Below, piece by piece: positions 23,697-32,189 of a DNA stretch of 37,605 nt. A program made the position numbers and the translations under genes. Source of the DNA: Spirochaetota bacterium. Lineage in GTDB: Bacteria > Spirochaetota > Spirochaetia > Treponematales > UBA12059. Below the pieces are notes generated by a model. The model was not told where the DNA came from. It saw nothing but the letters and a program-made list of their open reading frames with translations, and did no database searches. Within the stretch, counting starts at the first letter, position 1. Each line of letters begins with the position of its first letter. The stretch covers positions 1 to 37,605 of the forward strand of contig JAHIWG010000130.1 in the NCBI GenBank assembly GCA_018816345.1, read 5' to 3'.

Positions 23697-26570
23697 TTGA
23701 AGCAAGTAATTCATGGCAAAAAAGCATGGCTCGGGGCCCTGGCCATAACCCTGGCCGTTCTAGCCGCCGCGTGCGCGAGCGGCGCGGCCGGCGTCCGCGG
23801 CGATAGGCCCGTAGTCGACTATCCCGGCCTCGGCCTGTCCGGCGATCCTATCCCCATGAGCGATGGCATCCTGACCGGTACCCTACCTAACGGCCTTCGC
23901 TATTACCTCGCGTCGAACCAGAGGCCCGAGAAGCGCGTTACCCTGAGACTGTTCGTCGACGCGGGCTCGCTCCTCGAGACCGAGGACCAGCGAGGGCTGG
24001 CTCACTTCGTCGAGCACATGGCCTTCAACGGGACCGAGCGTTTCCCGAAGGCCGAGCTGCTCGGCTATCTCAGGGGCCTCGGCATGAAATTCGGCCCCGA
24101 GATCAACGCCTACACTTCATTCGACGAGACTGCTTACGTTATCGAGGTTCCGACCGACGGTTCCGCCGTACCCGCGGGAGCCTTGGCCGTGCTAGACGAT
24201 TGGTCCCGAGCGATTTCTATCCTGCCCGAGGAGGTCGAGGCCGAGCGAGGCGTTATCCTCGAGGAGCATAGGCAGGGACTGGGCGCCATGGATAGGCTGA
24301 GGCGGGTAGCCTTCCCCGTGCTGTTCGAAGGATCCCCGTACGCCGACCGGATGCCGATAGGCCTCCCGGCCGTTATTCAGAACGCGCCGGCCGAGACGCT
24401 GCGAGCCTTTTACGAGAAGTGGTATCGGCCGGATAATATGGCCGTGGCCATAGTCGGCGATTTCGACGCCAAGGCGCTGGAGGCCGAGCTAGCGGGCCTT
24501 TTCCCCGCCGAGAAGCCGTCCGTACCCCTGGATAGGCCTCGTTTCGAGCTGCCGGCTCCCGTCCCCGGAAGGATAGCCTATTGCGCGGCGTCCGATCCCG
24601 AGCTTACGTACGACGCTATACAGCTATCGTATAGGCAAGAGCCTAGCCGCGAGCGGGCCGATATCGAGTCTTTCAGGGACGGGCTCATGGCCGCCATAGG
24701 CGGGATGATCCTCGACGAACGCGTCACGGCAGCGCTGGAGAGTCCCGACGCGCCCTTCGTGTACCTAGGCGCGGATTCGTCGCGCTACGGCCGCGAGTCG
24801 AGCGTCTATACGCTGACGATAGTCCCGGCGCTCGGCGCGATGGACAGGAGCATCGAGGCCGTGCTCGCGATGAAGGAGTCTATATCGCGTTTCGGCTTCG
24901 GCGAGCAGGAGATAGCGCGGGCCAAGAAGAACCTGCTCTCCGCCTTCGAGGCCGCCGCCTCCGAGAAGGGGCGTCAGGAATCCCTCGGCCTCTCGAACGA
25001 GATGGCTGAGCATTTCTTCCGCGAGCAAGCCTTGCCCGATCTCGATTGGCGGCTCAAGGCCGCGAGGCTCCTGATCCCGGGGATAGGCGCGGCCGAGCTG
25101 CGGTCGTCGGCCGCGGCGCGGTTCGAAGGCGACGACCTCTGCGTCCTCCTATTGTCCGGCGAGGGGCAGGCTTCCGGCATCCCGTCCGAGGCGCGGGTCA
25201 GGGAGCTCGTCGCGGCATCCAAGGCGGCCGTCTTGACGGCTCCGGCGTCCGCCGATCTCGACGGCGCGCTCGTGGCCGTCTTGCCGCCTCCCGGCGCAAT
25301 AGTCGTCGAGGCCGTAGACCCAATAAGCGGCGTGATCCGCTGGAGCCTTTCCAATGGCGCGAGGGTGCTCGTAAAGAAGACCGATAATAAGAACAACGAG
25401 ATAGTGCTCATAGGCCTGGCCAAGGGAGGCACGAGCGGAGTCGCCGACGACGAGGCCGTGAGCGCGGCCTTGGCGGCGGATATGGGCGCCGCATCCGGCC
25501 TCGGGGAGCGATCCGCCCTCGACGTCGAGAAGCTCCTCGCGGGACGGCAGGCGTCGGTATCCTTCTTCATGCAGCCGTATTTCCGCGGGTTCCAAGGCGG
25601 CGCTACGACTGAGGACCTACCCGCCCTGATGGAGCTGCTCCATCTTAACTTAACGGCTCCGAGGATAGAGTCCGGGGCGGTCAAGGCCCTCATGCAGAGG
25701 CTGGAGGCGAGCCTAGCCCAGCGGGACGCTAGCCCCGAGACAGCCTTCAGCGACGCGTTGACCGATCTCTATACCGGCGGCCACGAGCGGTTCAAGCCTC
25801 TGACGGCGGACTCGCTTCCCAGGGTTTCTAACGACGACGCCCTCCGTATCCTCAAGGGCGCCATGAGCGTCGGCGACTATAGTTTCGTCTTCGCCGGGAA
25901 CGTCGACCCGCAGGCCTTGCGCCCCCTCGTGGAGAGGTATATCGCATCGATACCAGGCGCCCGCTCCGAAGCGGGCTGGAAAGACCTGGGCATACGGCGG
26001 CCAGGAGCGGCCGAGCGCATCGTACGAAAGGGGCAGGAGGAGAAATCGATAGTATACCTGGGCTGGTTCTCCCCCGAGCCGTACGGCCGACTGGCTGACG
26101 CCGCCGCCCAGGCCCTCGGCAACTATCTCGACATCCGCGTCACCGAGGAAGTCCGCGAGAAGCTGGGAGGGGTATACTCCGCCTCCGTAGGCCTGTCCCT
26201 GGATTACCTGCCCCGCGACGAGCTTAGCCTCCTCATAGGCTTCTCGTGCGATCCGGGGCGTGTGGACGAGCTTTCATCCGCGGTCGTCGCGGAGCTATCG
26301 GCCGCCGCCGCGGGCTCTATCGATACGGATCGCTTCGGGAAGGCCGTCATGGCCCTGAGGAAGGGCCTCGAGGCCTCGATGCAGGATAACGGGTTCCTCG
26401 CCGCCGATATCGCGATGAGCGACGCGCTCGGTAAGACGACGACGGCCGAGCTCTACGGCCTAGACGCCGTGTACGCGGCCCTGACCCCTTCCGATATCGT
26501 CGCGGCGGCGGCGGCCCTGGCAGGTTCCGGGCCAGCGCGCGTCATACTCTATCCCGAGGAACGTAGGTAG
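23697..26570 (+). CDS. M16 (insulinase/PqqL-type) peptidase, lipoprotein
   Basis: A 957-residue zinc peptidase of the large, two-unit M16 type. The inverted zinc motif is HFVEHMAFNG (HxxEH), with the third ligand in the glutamates of EEVEAERGVILEEHRQ about 75-80 residues later. A second M16 half (from about residue 560) lacks the motif, as usual. The start is TTG at 23697: GGAGG (23686-23690) precedes it by 6 bp. Translation from there gives KQVIHGKKAW, a hydrophobic run and the lipobox LAAAC, i.e. a classical lipoprotein signal. The upstream ATG at 23625 has no ribosome site and spoils the signal. It probably degrades peptides in the periplasm. Its last 22 bp overlap the convergent oxidoreductase gene. 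Confidence 0.93.
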   Translation: MKQVIHGKKAWLGALAITLAVLAAACASGAAGVRGDRPVVDYPGLGLSGDPIPMSDGILTGTLPNGLRYYLASNQRPEKRVTLRLFVDAGSLLETEDQRGLAHFVEHMAFNGTERFPKAELLGYLRGLGMKFGPEINAYTSFDETAYVIEVPTDGSAVPAGALAVLDDWSRAISILPEEVEAERGVILEEHRQGLGAMDRLRRVAFPVLFEGSPYADRMPIGLPAVIQNAPAETLRAFYEKWYRPDNMAVAIVGDFDAKALEAELAGLFPAEKPSVPLDRPRFELPAPVPGRIAYCAASDPELTYDAIQLSYRQEPSRERADIESFRDGLMAAIGGMILDERVTAALESPDAPFVYLGADSSRYGRESSVYTLTIVPALGAMDRSIEAVLAMKESISRFGFGEQEIARAKKNLLSAFEAAASEKGRQESLGLSNEMAEHFFREQALPDLDWRLKAARLLIPGIGAAELRSSAAARFEGDDLCVLLLSGEGQASGIPSEARVRELVAASKAAVLTAPASADLDGALVAVLPPPGAIVVEAVDPISGVIRWSLSNGARVLVKKTDNKNNEIVLIGLAKGGTSGVADDEAVSAALAADMGAASGLGERSALDVEKLLAGRQASVSFFMQPYFRGFQGGATTEDLPALMELLHLNLTAPRIESGAVKALMQRLEASLAQRDASPETAFSDALTDLYTGGHERFKPLTADSLPRVSNDDALRILKGAMSVGDYSFVFAGNVDPQALRPLVERYIASIPGARSEAGWKDLGIRRPGAAERIVRKGQEEKSIVYLGWFSPEPYGRLADAAAQALGNYLDIRVTEEVREKLGGVYSASVGLSLDYLPRDELSLLIGFSCDPGRVDELSSAVVAELSAAAAGSIDTDRFGKAVMALRKGLEASMQDNGFLAADIAMSDALGKTTTAELYGLDAVYAALTPSDIVAAAAALAGSGPARVILYPEERR

Positions 26571-28645
26571 ATAGCGACGGGTATCCCGTGCATGACCGGG
26601 GCGACGGCCGGGCCGGAACCATCGGTCGAGGTGAGAGCGTTGGCCGAACCGCCGCGGTCGACGCCGTCCGGTCCCAGCTCGAGCCAGGCGCCCTCGTGCA
26701 GGCTGACGACGCCGGGCGCGATGTCGTCGGAGACCAGGGCGCGGACAAGGACCGCGCCCCGGTCGTTGCTCGCGACCAGCCCGTCGCCGCTCCGAACGCC
26801 GAGCCTCGCGGCGTCCTCCGCCGCTATCGTCAGTTCGCCCGAGTCGGGGCCCGCGCGCCCTCCGCCCTGCGAGTGGGTGCGGCGTATCGTCTTGGGCGTA
26901 ATAAGCGAAAAGGGGTAGCGCGGGTCGGCCGGAGGGTCGGTCCACGCGGGAACGGCAGAGCGGCCGGTATCGCGGGCGTAGGCCTCGCTCCGTAGCTCGA
27001 CCCTGCCCGACGGCGTCGGGAGGGGGTTGGCCTCGGGGTCGGCGGCGAAGTCGGACAGGCCGACGCGGTCGCGGCCCTCGCCTATGTAGACCCCCGTCGC
27101 CCTGAACGCGTCCGCGTCCGGCGCCTCGGACTCGGCGACGAAGCGCTCTAGCCACTCGGACGCCGACCTGCCCCCTGAGAAGGCCTCGCCGAAGCCCATG
27201 CGCTCCGAGAGCTCGCGGAAGACGTCGTAGTCGCTCCTGGCCAGCCCGCGCGGCGGTACGGCGGCCTTCTTGTAGAGCAGGTAGTCGCCTAGCCAGGGGG
27301 CTCCGAGGTCTTCCTTCTCCAGGGCCGAGCAGACCGGCAGCACGACGTCGCACAGCCTGGCCGTCGGAGTCATGAACAGCTCGTGGCAGACCGAGAACTC
27401 CAGCGATTCCATCGCGCGCTTAGACTTGAGGCAGTCGGCGCCCTGGTTGACGGCGTTGAAGCCGGCTACGTAGGCGGCCCCGACGTCGCTCGGGTAGCCT
27501 CCGCGACGGCCCTCCAAGACGGCGTCGGGCCAGCGCAGGATGGGCGCTGACCGGTAGTCGCCGGCGGGCAGGTCCGGGAAGGAGCCCGCCCTGGGGGTCG
27601 GGAGCCGGTTGTTAAGGGAGCCAGTCGAGCCGCCGGCTATCCCGAAGTTGCCCGTGGCCACCTGCAGGGCCGCCGAGAGGCGATAGCTCTCCTCGCCGTT
27701 AAGTACGCGCTGTATCGAGTATCCGGGCACGAGCATCGCCGGAGAGGCCGCCGCGTACTCCACGGCGAACGACTCTATGGTCGCTGCGTCGACGCCGCAG
27801 GCGCGCTCTGCCCAGGCCGGCGACCGCTCCACGCCGTCGGCTGCCCCGGAGACGTAGCGCTCGAGGTCTTCCATGCCTACGGCTAGGCGGGAGGCTCGGG
27901 GCATGTCCACGAGGCCGCGCTTGAATAGCGAGTACAGTACCGCGAGCATCATAGCCGCGTCGGTGCCGGGCCGTATCGGTATCCAGCGGGCCCCGAGCGC
28001 CGCGGCCGTCCTCGTTCGCCGAGGGTCTATGACTATGACCGGGGTCCCCGCGCGGGCGGCGGCCGCCACGGCCGGCCCGAGTTCCGTTCCCAGCCTGGCC
28101 TCTAGTATGTTAGCGCCCCACAGCACGACGAGGCGGCTATGCCTTACCGTGGACGCGTCCCATCCCGAGCGCTTCGCGGCGTCGCCGAACAAGTAAGGCA
28201 GGACGAAGCGGGCCGCTCCGTTAGAGTAGTTGCTCGACAGGCCCGTGCCCCCGCCCGAGGCCGCGAGGAGCCTGGTCAGCAGCCCTTCGCTATTATGCAG
28301 GGCTCCCGTGGAACCGGCGCCGCCGAGGCCCATGACGCCGCTCGGGCCGAGGCGCTCTCGCGTCTCGCCTAGGCGCCTTGCAACGAGGCCGAGCGCCTGG
28401 TCCCACCCGACCTCGCGGAAACGCCCGGAGCCCCGCGGCCCGTCCGCGACGAGGGGAGACAGGAGCCTGTCCCGGGCGTAGTGCTCCTCGTGGAGCGAGT
28501 AGCCTCGCGGGCACGGCTTGAGGCCCGGGGCGGCCGGGTTCCGTTCCAGCCTCGTTACCTCGCCGTCCTCCACGACGGCGACGAGGGGACAGGCGTTGCC
28601 TCCGCAATCCTTACCGCAGAACGTGGGGACTCTCTGTACCATCAT
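26549..28645 (-). CDS. molybdopterin (bis-MGD) oxidoreductase, DMSO-reductase family
   Basis: A 698-residue catalytic subunit. The N-terminal [4Fe-4S] site has Cys10, Cys14, Cys19 and Cys45 (FCGKDCGGNACP and KPCPRG). Molybdopterin domains follow with GLGGAGSTGALHNSEGL and VVLWGANILEARLG, then VIVIDPRRTRTAA, VPGYSIQRVLNGEESYR and the C-terminal domain containing ITPKTIRRTHSQ. The SNYSNGAARF segment places a serine where DMSO/TMAO-type enzymes hold molybdenum, so serine ligation is likely but unproven. There is no Tat signal; the enzyme should be cytosolic. No electron-transfer or membrane-anchor gene lies beside it. Two adjacent ATGs (28645, 28642) follow GAGGAG. The substrate is unknown. It is divergent from mobA. 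Confidence 0.9.
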   Translation of the reverse strand: MMVQRVPTFCGKDCGGNACPLVAVVEDGEVTRLERNPAAPGLKPCPRGYSLHEEHYARDRLLSPLVADGPRGSGRFREVGWDQALGLVARRLGETRERLGPSGVMGLGGAGSTGALHNSEGLLTRLLAASGGGTGLSSNYSNGAARFVLPYLFGDAAKRSGWDASTVRHSRLVVLWGANILEARLGTELGPAVAAAARAGTPVIVIDPRRTRTAAALGARWIPIRPGTDAAMMLAVLYSLFKRGLVDMPRASRLAVGMEDLERYVSGAADGVERSPAWAERACGVDAATIESFAVEYAAASPAMLVPGYSIQRVLNGEESYRLSAALQVATGNFGIAGGSTGSLNNRLPTPRAGSFPDLPAGDYRSAPILRWPDAVLEGRRGGYPSDVGAAYVAGFNAVNQGADCLKSKRAMESLEFSVCHELFMTPTARLCDVVLPVCSALEKEDLGAPWLGDYLLYKKAAVPPRGLARSDYDVFRELSERMGFGEAFSGGRSASEWLERFVAESEAPDADAFRATGVYIGEGRDRVGLSDFAADPEANPLPTPSGRVELRSEAYARDTGRSAVPAWTDPPADPRYPFSLITPKTIRRTHSQGGGRAGPDSGELTIAAEDAARLGVRSGDGLVASNDRGAVLVRALVSDDIAPGVVSLHEGAWLELGPDGVDRGGSANALTSTDGSGPAVAPVMHGIPVAIYLRSSG

Positions 28646-28715
28646 GCCTCTCCTCGCGGGGCTCCGGCCGCGGCCCGCCTCGAAGTTAACGACGGGGAGC
28701 CTGAAGAGGTCAAGA

Positions 28716-28740
28716 CCGCTCCGCCGCCTCGGCGGAGCGG
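28716..28740. other. perfect 11-bp hairpin between mopterin gene and mobA
   Basis: CCGCTCCGCCG (28716-28726) and CGGCGGAGCGG (28730-28740) pair without mismatch around CCT. It lies in the 137-bp divergent intergenic region, just upstream of the mobA -35. It could be a protein operator or a hairpin in the leader of the divergent oxidoreductase gene. It does not show the multi-stem layout of the Moco riboswitch. Confidence 0.6.
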
Positions 28741-28745
28741 AGGGC

Positions 28746-28775
28746 TTGCCCGGCCGCCCCGTCCCGGTCGATACT
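28746..28775 (+). promoter_or_regulatory. possible promoter of mobA
   Basis: TTGCCC (28746-28751) and GATACT (28770-28775) are 18 bp apart. A start 7-8 bases after the -10 falls on or beside the mobA ATG at 28783, predicting a leaderless or near-leaderless message. Confidence 0.45.
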
Positions 28776-28782
28776 TACGGGG

Positions 28783-29448
28783 ATGACGCATACGGTATCG
28801 CCGCTTTTCGGAACGGCCTGCGTGCTCGCCGGCGGGCGTGGCAGGCGCATGGAGGGTCGGGACAAGCTCCTCGTCGGGTTCCGCGGGGAGCGCCTGCTCG
28901 AGCGGATAGGGCGCCAGCTCCGCAGCCGGTTCTCGGACCTGGTGGCCGTATCGTCGCGTCCGGAGGTCTTCGAGGGCCTCGGGTACCGCGTCGTGCCGGA
29001 CTCGCTCCCCGACGGAGGGCCCCTCGCGGGCCTCCACGCGGGGCTCCGCGCGACGCGGAGCGAATGGGTCTACCTGGTGGCCTGCGACATGCCGTTCTTC
29101 TCCCCCGCCTGGGTCGACGCGCTGGAGCGCAGGATAGAGGAACTGCCTGGAAACGGCGACGGAGCCGCCGATGCTCCCGTCGCCGTCGCGGCCGCGTCGG
29201 GGCCGTACTTCGAGCCGTTCCACGCGTTCTATAGGGCCGCCTTCGCGGACGATATCGAGGCGGCCTTCCTCGCCGGGGGCGGACGGCGGCCGTCGATCCA
29301 GTCGGTCGCGCGCTCCCGGGCGGTCGAGCTGCTCGACGGCGGCGCCTACGTATCAAGCTCGTCGCCTATATTCGCTAACGTCAATACGCCGCGGGATCTC
29401 CTCGACGCGGAGGGCGCTTCTATAGGGCGCGACGTTCCGGTCATTTGA
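28783..29448 (+). CDS. mobA: molybdenum cofactor guanylyltransferase
   Basis: A 221-residue cytosolic nucleotidyltransferase that attaches GMP from GTP to molybdopterin, producing the guanine-dinucleotide cofactor needed by DMSO-reductase-family enzymes. Diagnostic motifs are ACVLAGGRGRRMEGRDKLL (residues 12-30), GGPLAGLHAGLRA (78-90), LVACDMPFFSP (98-108) and, near the C-terminus, FANVNTPRDLLDAEG. It is slightly longer than the E. coli enzyme, with a Gly/Ala-rich insert after the DMPF motif. It sits back to back with the molybdopterin oxidoreductase it would serve. No Shine-Dalgarno is visible at useful spacing. The ridA promoter overlaps its stop codon. Confidence 0.92.
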   Translation: MTHTVSPLFGTACVLAGGRGRRMEGRDKLLVGFRGERLLERIGRQLRSRFSDLVAVSSRPEVFEGLGYRVVPDSLPDGGPLAGLHAGLRATRSEWVYLVACDMPFFSPAWVDALERRIEELPGNGDGAADAPVAVAAASGPYFEPFHAFYRAAFADDIEAAFLAGGGRRPSIQSVARSRAVELLDGGAYVSSSSPIFANVNTPRDLLDAEGASIGRDVPVI

Positions 29449-29473
29449 CAGGAACCGGCGACGGGGCCATACT
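29445..29473 (+). promoter_or_regulatory. strong sigma-70-type promoter of ridA-patB
   Basis: TTGACA (29445-29450) and CATACT (29468-29473) are 17 bp apart, the best -35 in the window. The predicted start leaves a leader of about 30 nt with AGGAG before the ridA ATG. The -35 overlaps the mobA stop. Confidence 0.65.
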
Positions 29474-29511
29474 GGGCTTCCCTTAATCCCATGCGCTCAT
29501 AGGAGAAACCC

Positions 29512-29889
29512 ATGCCCAAGACCGTCATAGCGACCAAGAACGCGCCCGCCGCCCTCGGCCCATACTCTCAGGCTATAAAGACAGACTCGCTGCTCTTCTG
29601 CTCGGGCCAGCTCGGCCTCGACCCCGCCACCGGGGAGCTCGCCGACGGCGTGCGCGCGCAGGCCGACCGCGCCATGGGCAACCTGAAGGCGGTCGCCGAG
29701 GCCGCCGGGACCTCTCTCGACCGCGTGGTCAAGACGACCATATTCCTCAAGGACATGGCGGATTTCGCGGCAGTGAACGAGGTCTACGGGTCCTATTTCC
29801 CCGGGGACAAGCCCGCCCGCTCCACTATAGCCGTCGCGGCCCTGCCCAAGGGCGGCCTCGTCGAAATCGAAGCCGTCCTCTCCCTTTAG
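29512..29889 (+). CDS. ridA: RidA family enamine/imine deaminase
   Basis: A 125-residue cytosolic protein of standard RidA length. It hydrolyses reactive 2-aminoacrylate and related enamines released by PLP enzymes. Conserved features are APAALGPYSQAIK (residues 11-23), FCSGQLGLDP, the catalytic Arg103 in ARSTIAVAALPKGGLVEIEAV (102-122) and Glu120. All are intact, so it falls in the active RidA class rather than the arginine-lacking Rid groups. It is followed 8 bp later by patB, a PLP-dependent C-S lyase whose beta-elimination produces aminoacrylate. The pair looks functionally matched: the lyase makes the toxic intermediate and RidA clears it. AGGAG precedes the ATG. Confidence 0.95.
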   Translation: MPKTVIATKNAPAALGPYSQAIKTDSLLFCSGQLGLDPATGELADGVRAQADRAMGNLKAVAEAAGTSLDRVVKTTIFLKDMADFAAVNEVYGSYFPGDKPARSTIAVAALPKGGLVEIEAVLSL

Positions 29890-29897
29890 GCCGCGGC

Positions 29898-31061
29898 ATG
29901 TACGATTTCGATAGTCCTATCGATAGGACGAAGACCGACTCGCTAAAATGGAAGTCGACGGGAGCCTGTCGATCGGCCGCCTACCCGGACGTGATCCCGA
30001 TGTGGGTGGCCGACATGGATTTCGCGACTCCCCCAGAGGTCGTGGAAGAGATGAAAAGGCGAGCCGGGCATCCCATCTACGGATATTCCGCCGAACCCGA
30101 GGCCCTGTACGCCGCGTATACGCGATGGATGCGCGACCGCTACGGCCAGGGCGTCGAGCGGGAATGGCTATCGTTCTCGCCCGGGATAGTGCCGGCGATA
30201 GCGACTGCCATCAGGGCCTTCACCGAGAGGGGCGACGGCGTCGCTATCACGCCCCCCGTGTACCATCCCTTCAAGAAGCTAATAGAGAAGAACGGTCGCG
30301 CCGTCGTCGAGGCTCCCCTGGTCGACCGCGGCGGGCGCTACGAGTTCGACTTTGGCGCCCTGGACGCGGCCTGCGCTAAGGCCAGGCTCCTCGTGCTGTG
30401 CAGCCCCCATAACCCCATAGGCCGCGTGTGGAGCCGCGACGAGCTCCTCGCCGTCGCCGAGATAGCGGAGCGCCGCGACGTCATAGTCGTGGCCGACGAG
30501 ATACACGCCGACCTCGTATTCGCCCCCGCGCGCGTCGAGCCGGCTCTCGGCCTTGGCGAGCGGCTACGGAAGCGCCTCGTCTCGGCCTGGGCCCCGAGCA
30601 AGACCTTCAATATCGCGGGGCTCCAGGCCTCGGTCATTGTAGTGCCCGACGAGGGCCTGAGGGCGGCCTTCGCCCTGGAGAGCGAGGCGACCGGCCTCGG
30701 CGGACCCAACTGCATGGCCACGGCGGCCGCCGCGACCGCCTACGAGCGATGCGGCCCGTGGCTCGACGAGGCGCTCGCCTATATGAGGGGCAACTACGAG
30801 GCCCTGGTCGGCGGCCTGTCGGCCCGGGCCCCGGCGCTCAAGGTCTACCCCCTGGAGGGCACCTACCTCGCATGGATAGACTTCCGCGGCGCCGGCCTCT
30901 CGGGCGACGTCGGGGGGGAGCTCGTAGAGCGCGCGGGCCTCTGGCTCGACGCGGGCACGCGCTTCGGCTCCGGCGGCTCGGGCTTCGCGAGGCTCAACCT
31001 CGGCTGTAGCCGGGCGGTCGTCGAGACCGCCGCGGACAGGCTCGCCGAGGCCTTCGGCTAG
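29898..31061 (+). CDS. patB: PLP-dependent cystathionine beta-lyase (PatB/MalY family)
   Basis: A 387-residue fold-type I PLP enzyme of the MalY/PatB group. Landmarks are IPMWVADMDFATPP (residues 33-46), HPIYGYS, the aromatic-stacking region ITPPVYHPF, LCSPHNPIGRVW (167-178), VVADEIHADL and the Schiff-base lysine Lys235 in APSKTFNIAGLQ. It cleaves cystathionine (and cysteine conjugates) to homocysteine (or thiol), pyruvate and ammonia. It is co-transcribed with ridA and faces the metF-metH-asd operon, which together give a route from aspartate semialdehyde and cystathionine to methionine. The stop overlaps the asd stop: CTAG at 31058-31061 supplies TAG to both strands. A general aminotransferase role is less likely given the motifs. 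Confidence 0.92.
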   Translation: MYDFDSPIDRTKTDSLKWKSTGACRSAAYPDVIPMWVADMDFATPPEVVEEMKRRAGHPIYGYSAEPEALYAAYTRWMRDRYGQGVEREWLSFSPGIVPAIATAIRAFTERGDGVAITPPVYHPFKKLIEKNGRAVVEAPLVDRGGRYEFDFGALDAACAKARLLVLCSPHNPIGRVWSRDELLAVAEIAERRDVIVVADEIHADLVFAPARVEPALGLGERLRKRLVSAWAPSKTFNIAGLQASVIVVPDEGLRAAFALESEATGLGGPNCMATAAAATAYERCGPWLDEALAYMRGNYEALVGGLSARAPALKVYPLEGTYLAWIDFRGAGLSGDVGGELVERAGLWLDAGTRFGSGGSGFARLNLGCSRAVVETAADRLAEAFG

Positions 31062-32173
31062 GCCAGGGCCGGCTCAAGCTCCAGCTCGGGCATCGCCTCC
31101 CCTAGGACGGCGAAGCCCGCGGCGCGGGGCACGAGCCCCTTGACGACGCACAGCTCCGCGAGCAGCACCGTGCCGCCCGCGGCGCCCCTGAGGGTATTGT
31201 GCGACAGGAGCTCGAACTTCCATCCGAGGGTCGAGCAGGGCCGTAGCCTGCCTAGGGTAGCGCTCATGCCCTTGCCCGCGCCGCGGTCGAAGCGCGGTTG
31301 GGGCCTGTCGGGGGCGTCTATGTATACGAGCGGCCGCTCCGGGGCGCTCGGCAGGCGGAGGCCGTCGGTATCCGCCCCCGCGTCCATCCAGGCCCTCAGT
31401 ATGGAGGCCCTGTCAGCCGGCCGCTCGAGCGAGACCGACACCGCCTCCAGGTGGCCGTCGGAGACCGCCACCCGGTGGCACGCGGCGCTGACGCCGAAGG
31501 TCGCTCCCTCTACCCTCGAGCCGTCCGCGGAGAGCCTGCCTAGTATCTTGATGGGCTCCGCCTCGAGCTTCTCCTCCTCGCCGTGGATGTACGGGACGGC
31601 GTTGTCTATGAGGTCCATGAAGGGGACTCCCGGATAGCCGGCGCCCGAGGCCGCCTGGAGCGTCACCACGTTGACCGCCCTGAGCCCGAACGCGTCGTCC
31701 AGGGGCTTCAAGGCCATCACGAGGCCTATGGTCGAGCAGTTGGGATTGGTCACTATCGCGCCTCCGCCCGGGTAGGGCTGGCGCTCGACGAGTCGCAGGT
31801 GGTCCGCGTTGAGCTCCGGCACGACGAGCGGCACGTCCACGCGCATCCTGTGGCAACGGGCGTTGGAGACCACGAGCCGGCCGCTCTTGGCCCAATCCTC
31901 CTCTATCTCCGAGGCGACGTCCGCGTCGAGGGCCGAGAACGCTATGGCGGGCCCGGAAAACGGCGCGCAGCCGCGTACCGCCATCGTCGCCGCGGCCTGC
32001 GGCATGGGGTCCGGGAGCATCCATCGCGTGCTCTGCCCGTATGGCTTGCCAGCCGATCGTTCCGAGGCGCAGAGCGCCACCGGCTCGAACCACGGGTGAT
32101 CGAAGAGGATCGATACGAGCCTCTGGCCTACGGCGCCGGTCGCCCCTAGAATCGCTACCGGTATCCTTTGCAT
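31058..32173 (-). CDS. asd: aspartate-semialdehyde dehydrogenase (archaeal/fungal-type)
   Basis: A 371-residue NADPH enzyme that reduces aspartyl phosphate to aspartate semialdehyde, the branch point for lysine, threonine and methionine. The nucleotide loop GATGAVGQRLV is at residues 10-20, the catalytic cysteine is Cys146 in TNPNCSTIG, and the acid/base histidine is His233 in SAACHRV. LQAASGAGYPGVPFMDLIDN and the NPNCSTIG form place it with the archaeal/yeast branch rather than the E. coli branch. GGGAG precedes its ATG. It starts 16 bp after the metH stop and is the last gene of metF-metH-asd, consistent with supplying the homoserine/methionine pathway. Confidence 0.95.
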   Translation of the reverse strand: MQRIPVAILGATGAVGQRLVSILFDHPWFEPVALCASERSAGKPYGQSTRWMLPDPMPQAAATMAVRGCAPFSGPAIAFSALDADVASEIEEDWAKSGRLVVSNARCHRMRVDVPLVVPELNADHLRLVERQPYPGGGAIVTNPNCSTIGLVMALKPLDDAFGLRAVNVVTLQAASGAGYPGVPFMDLIDNAVPYIHGEEEKLEAEPIKILGRLSADGSRVEGATFGVSAACHRVAVSDGHLEAVSVSLERPADRASILRAWMDAGADTDGLRLPSAPERPLVYIDAPDRPQPRFDRGAGKGMSATLGRLRPCSTLGWKFELLSHNTLRGAAGGTVLLAELCVVKGLVPRAAGFAVLGEAMPELELEPALA

Positions 32174-32189
32174 GGTACAGCTCCCTTCG

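Noticed and set aside
26460-27353. 297-codon minus-strand frame beside the molybdoenzyme
   Set aside because: It is an Arg/Gly-rich shadow frame inside the true oxidoreductase gene and the end of the M16 gene.
28646-28782. Molybdenum-cofactor riboswitch between the oxidoreductase gene and mobA
   Set aside because: Only one simple perfect hairpin is seen, without the multi-helix layout and conserved loops of the Moco RNA.
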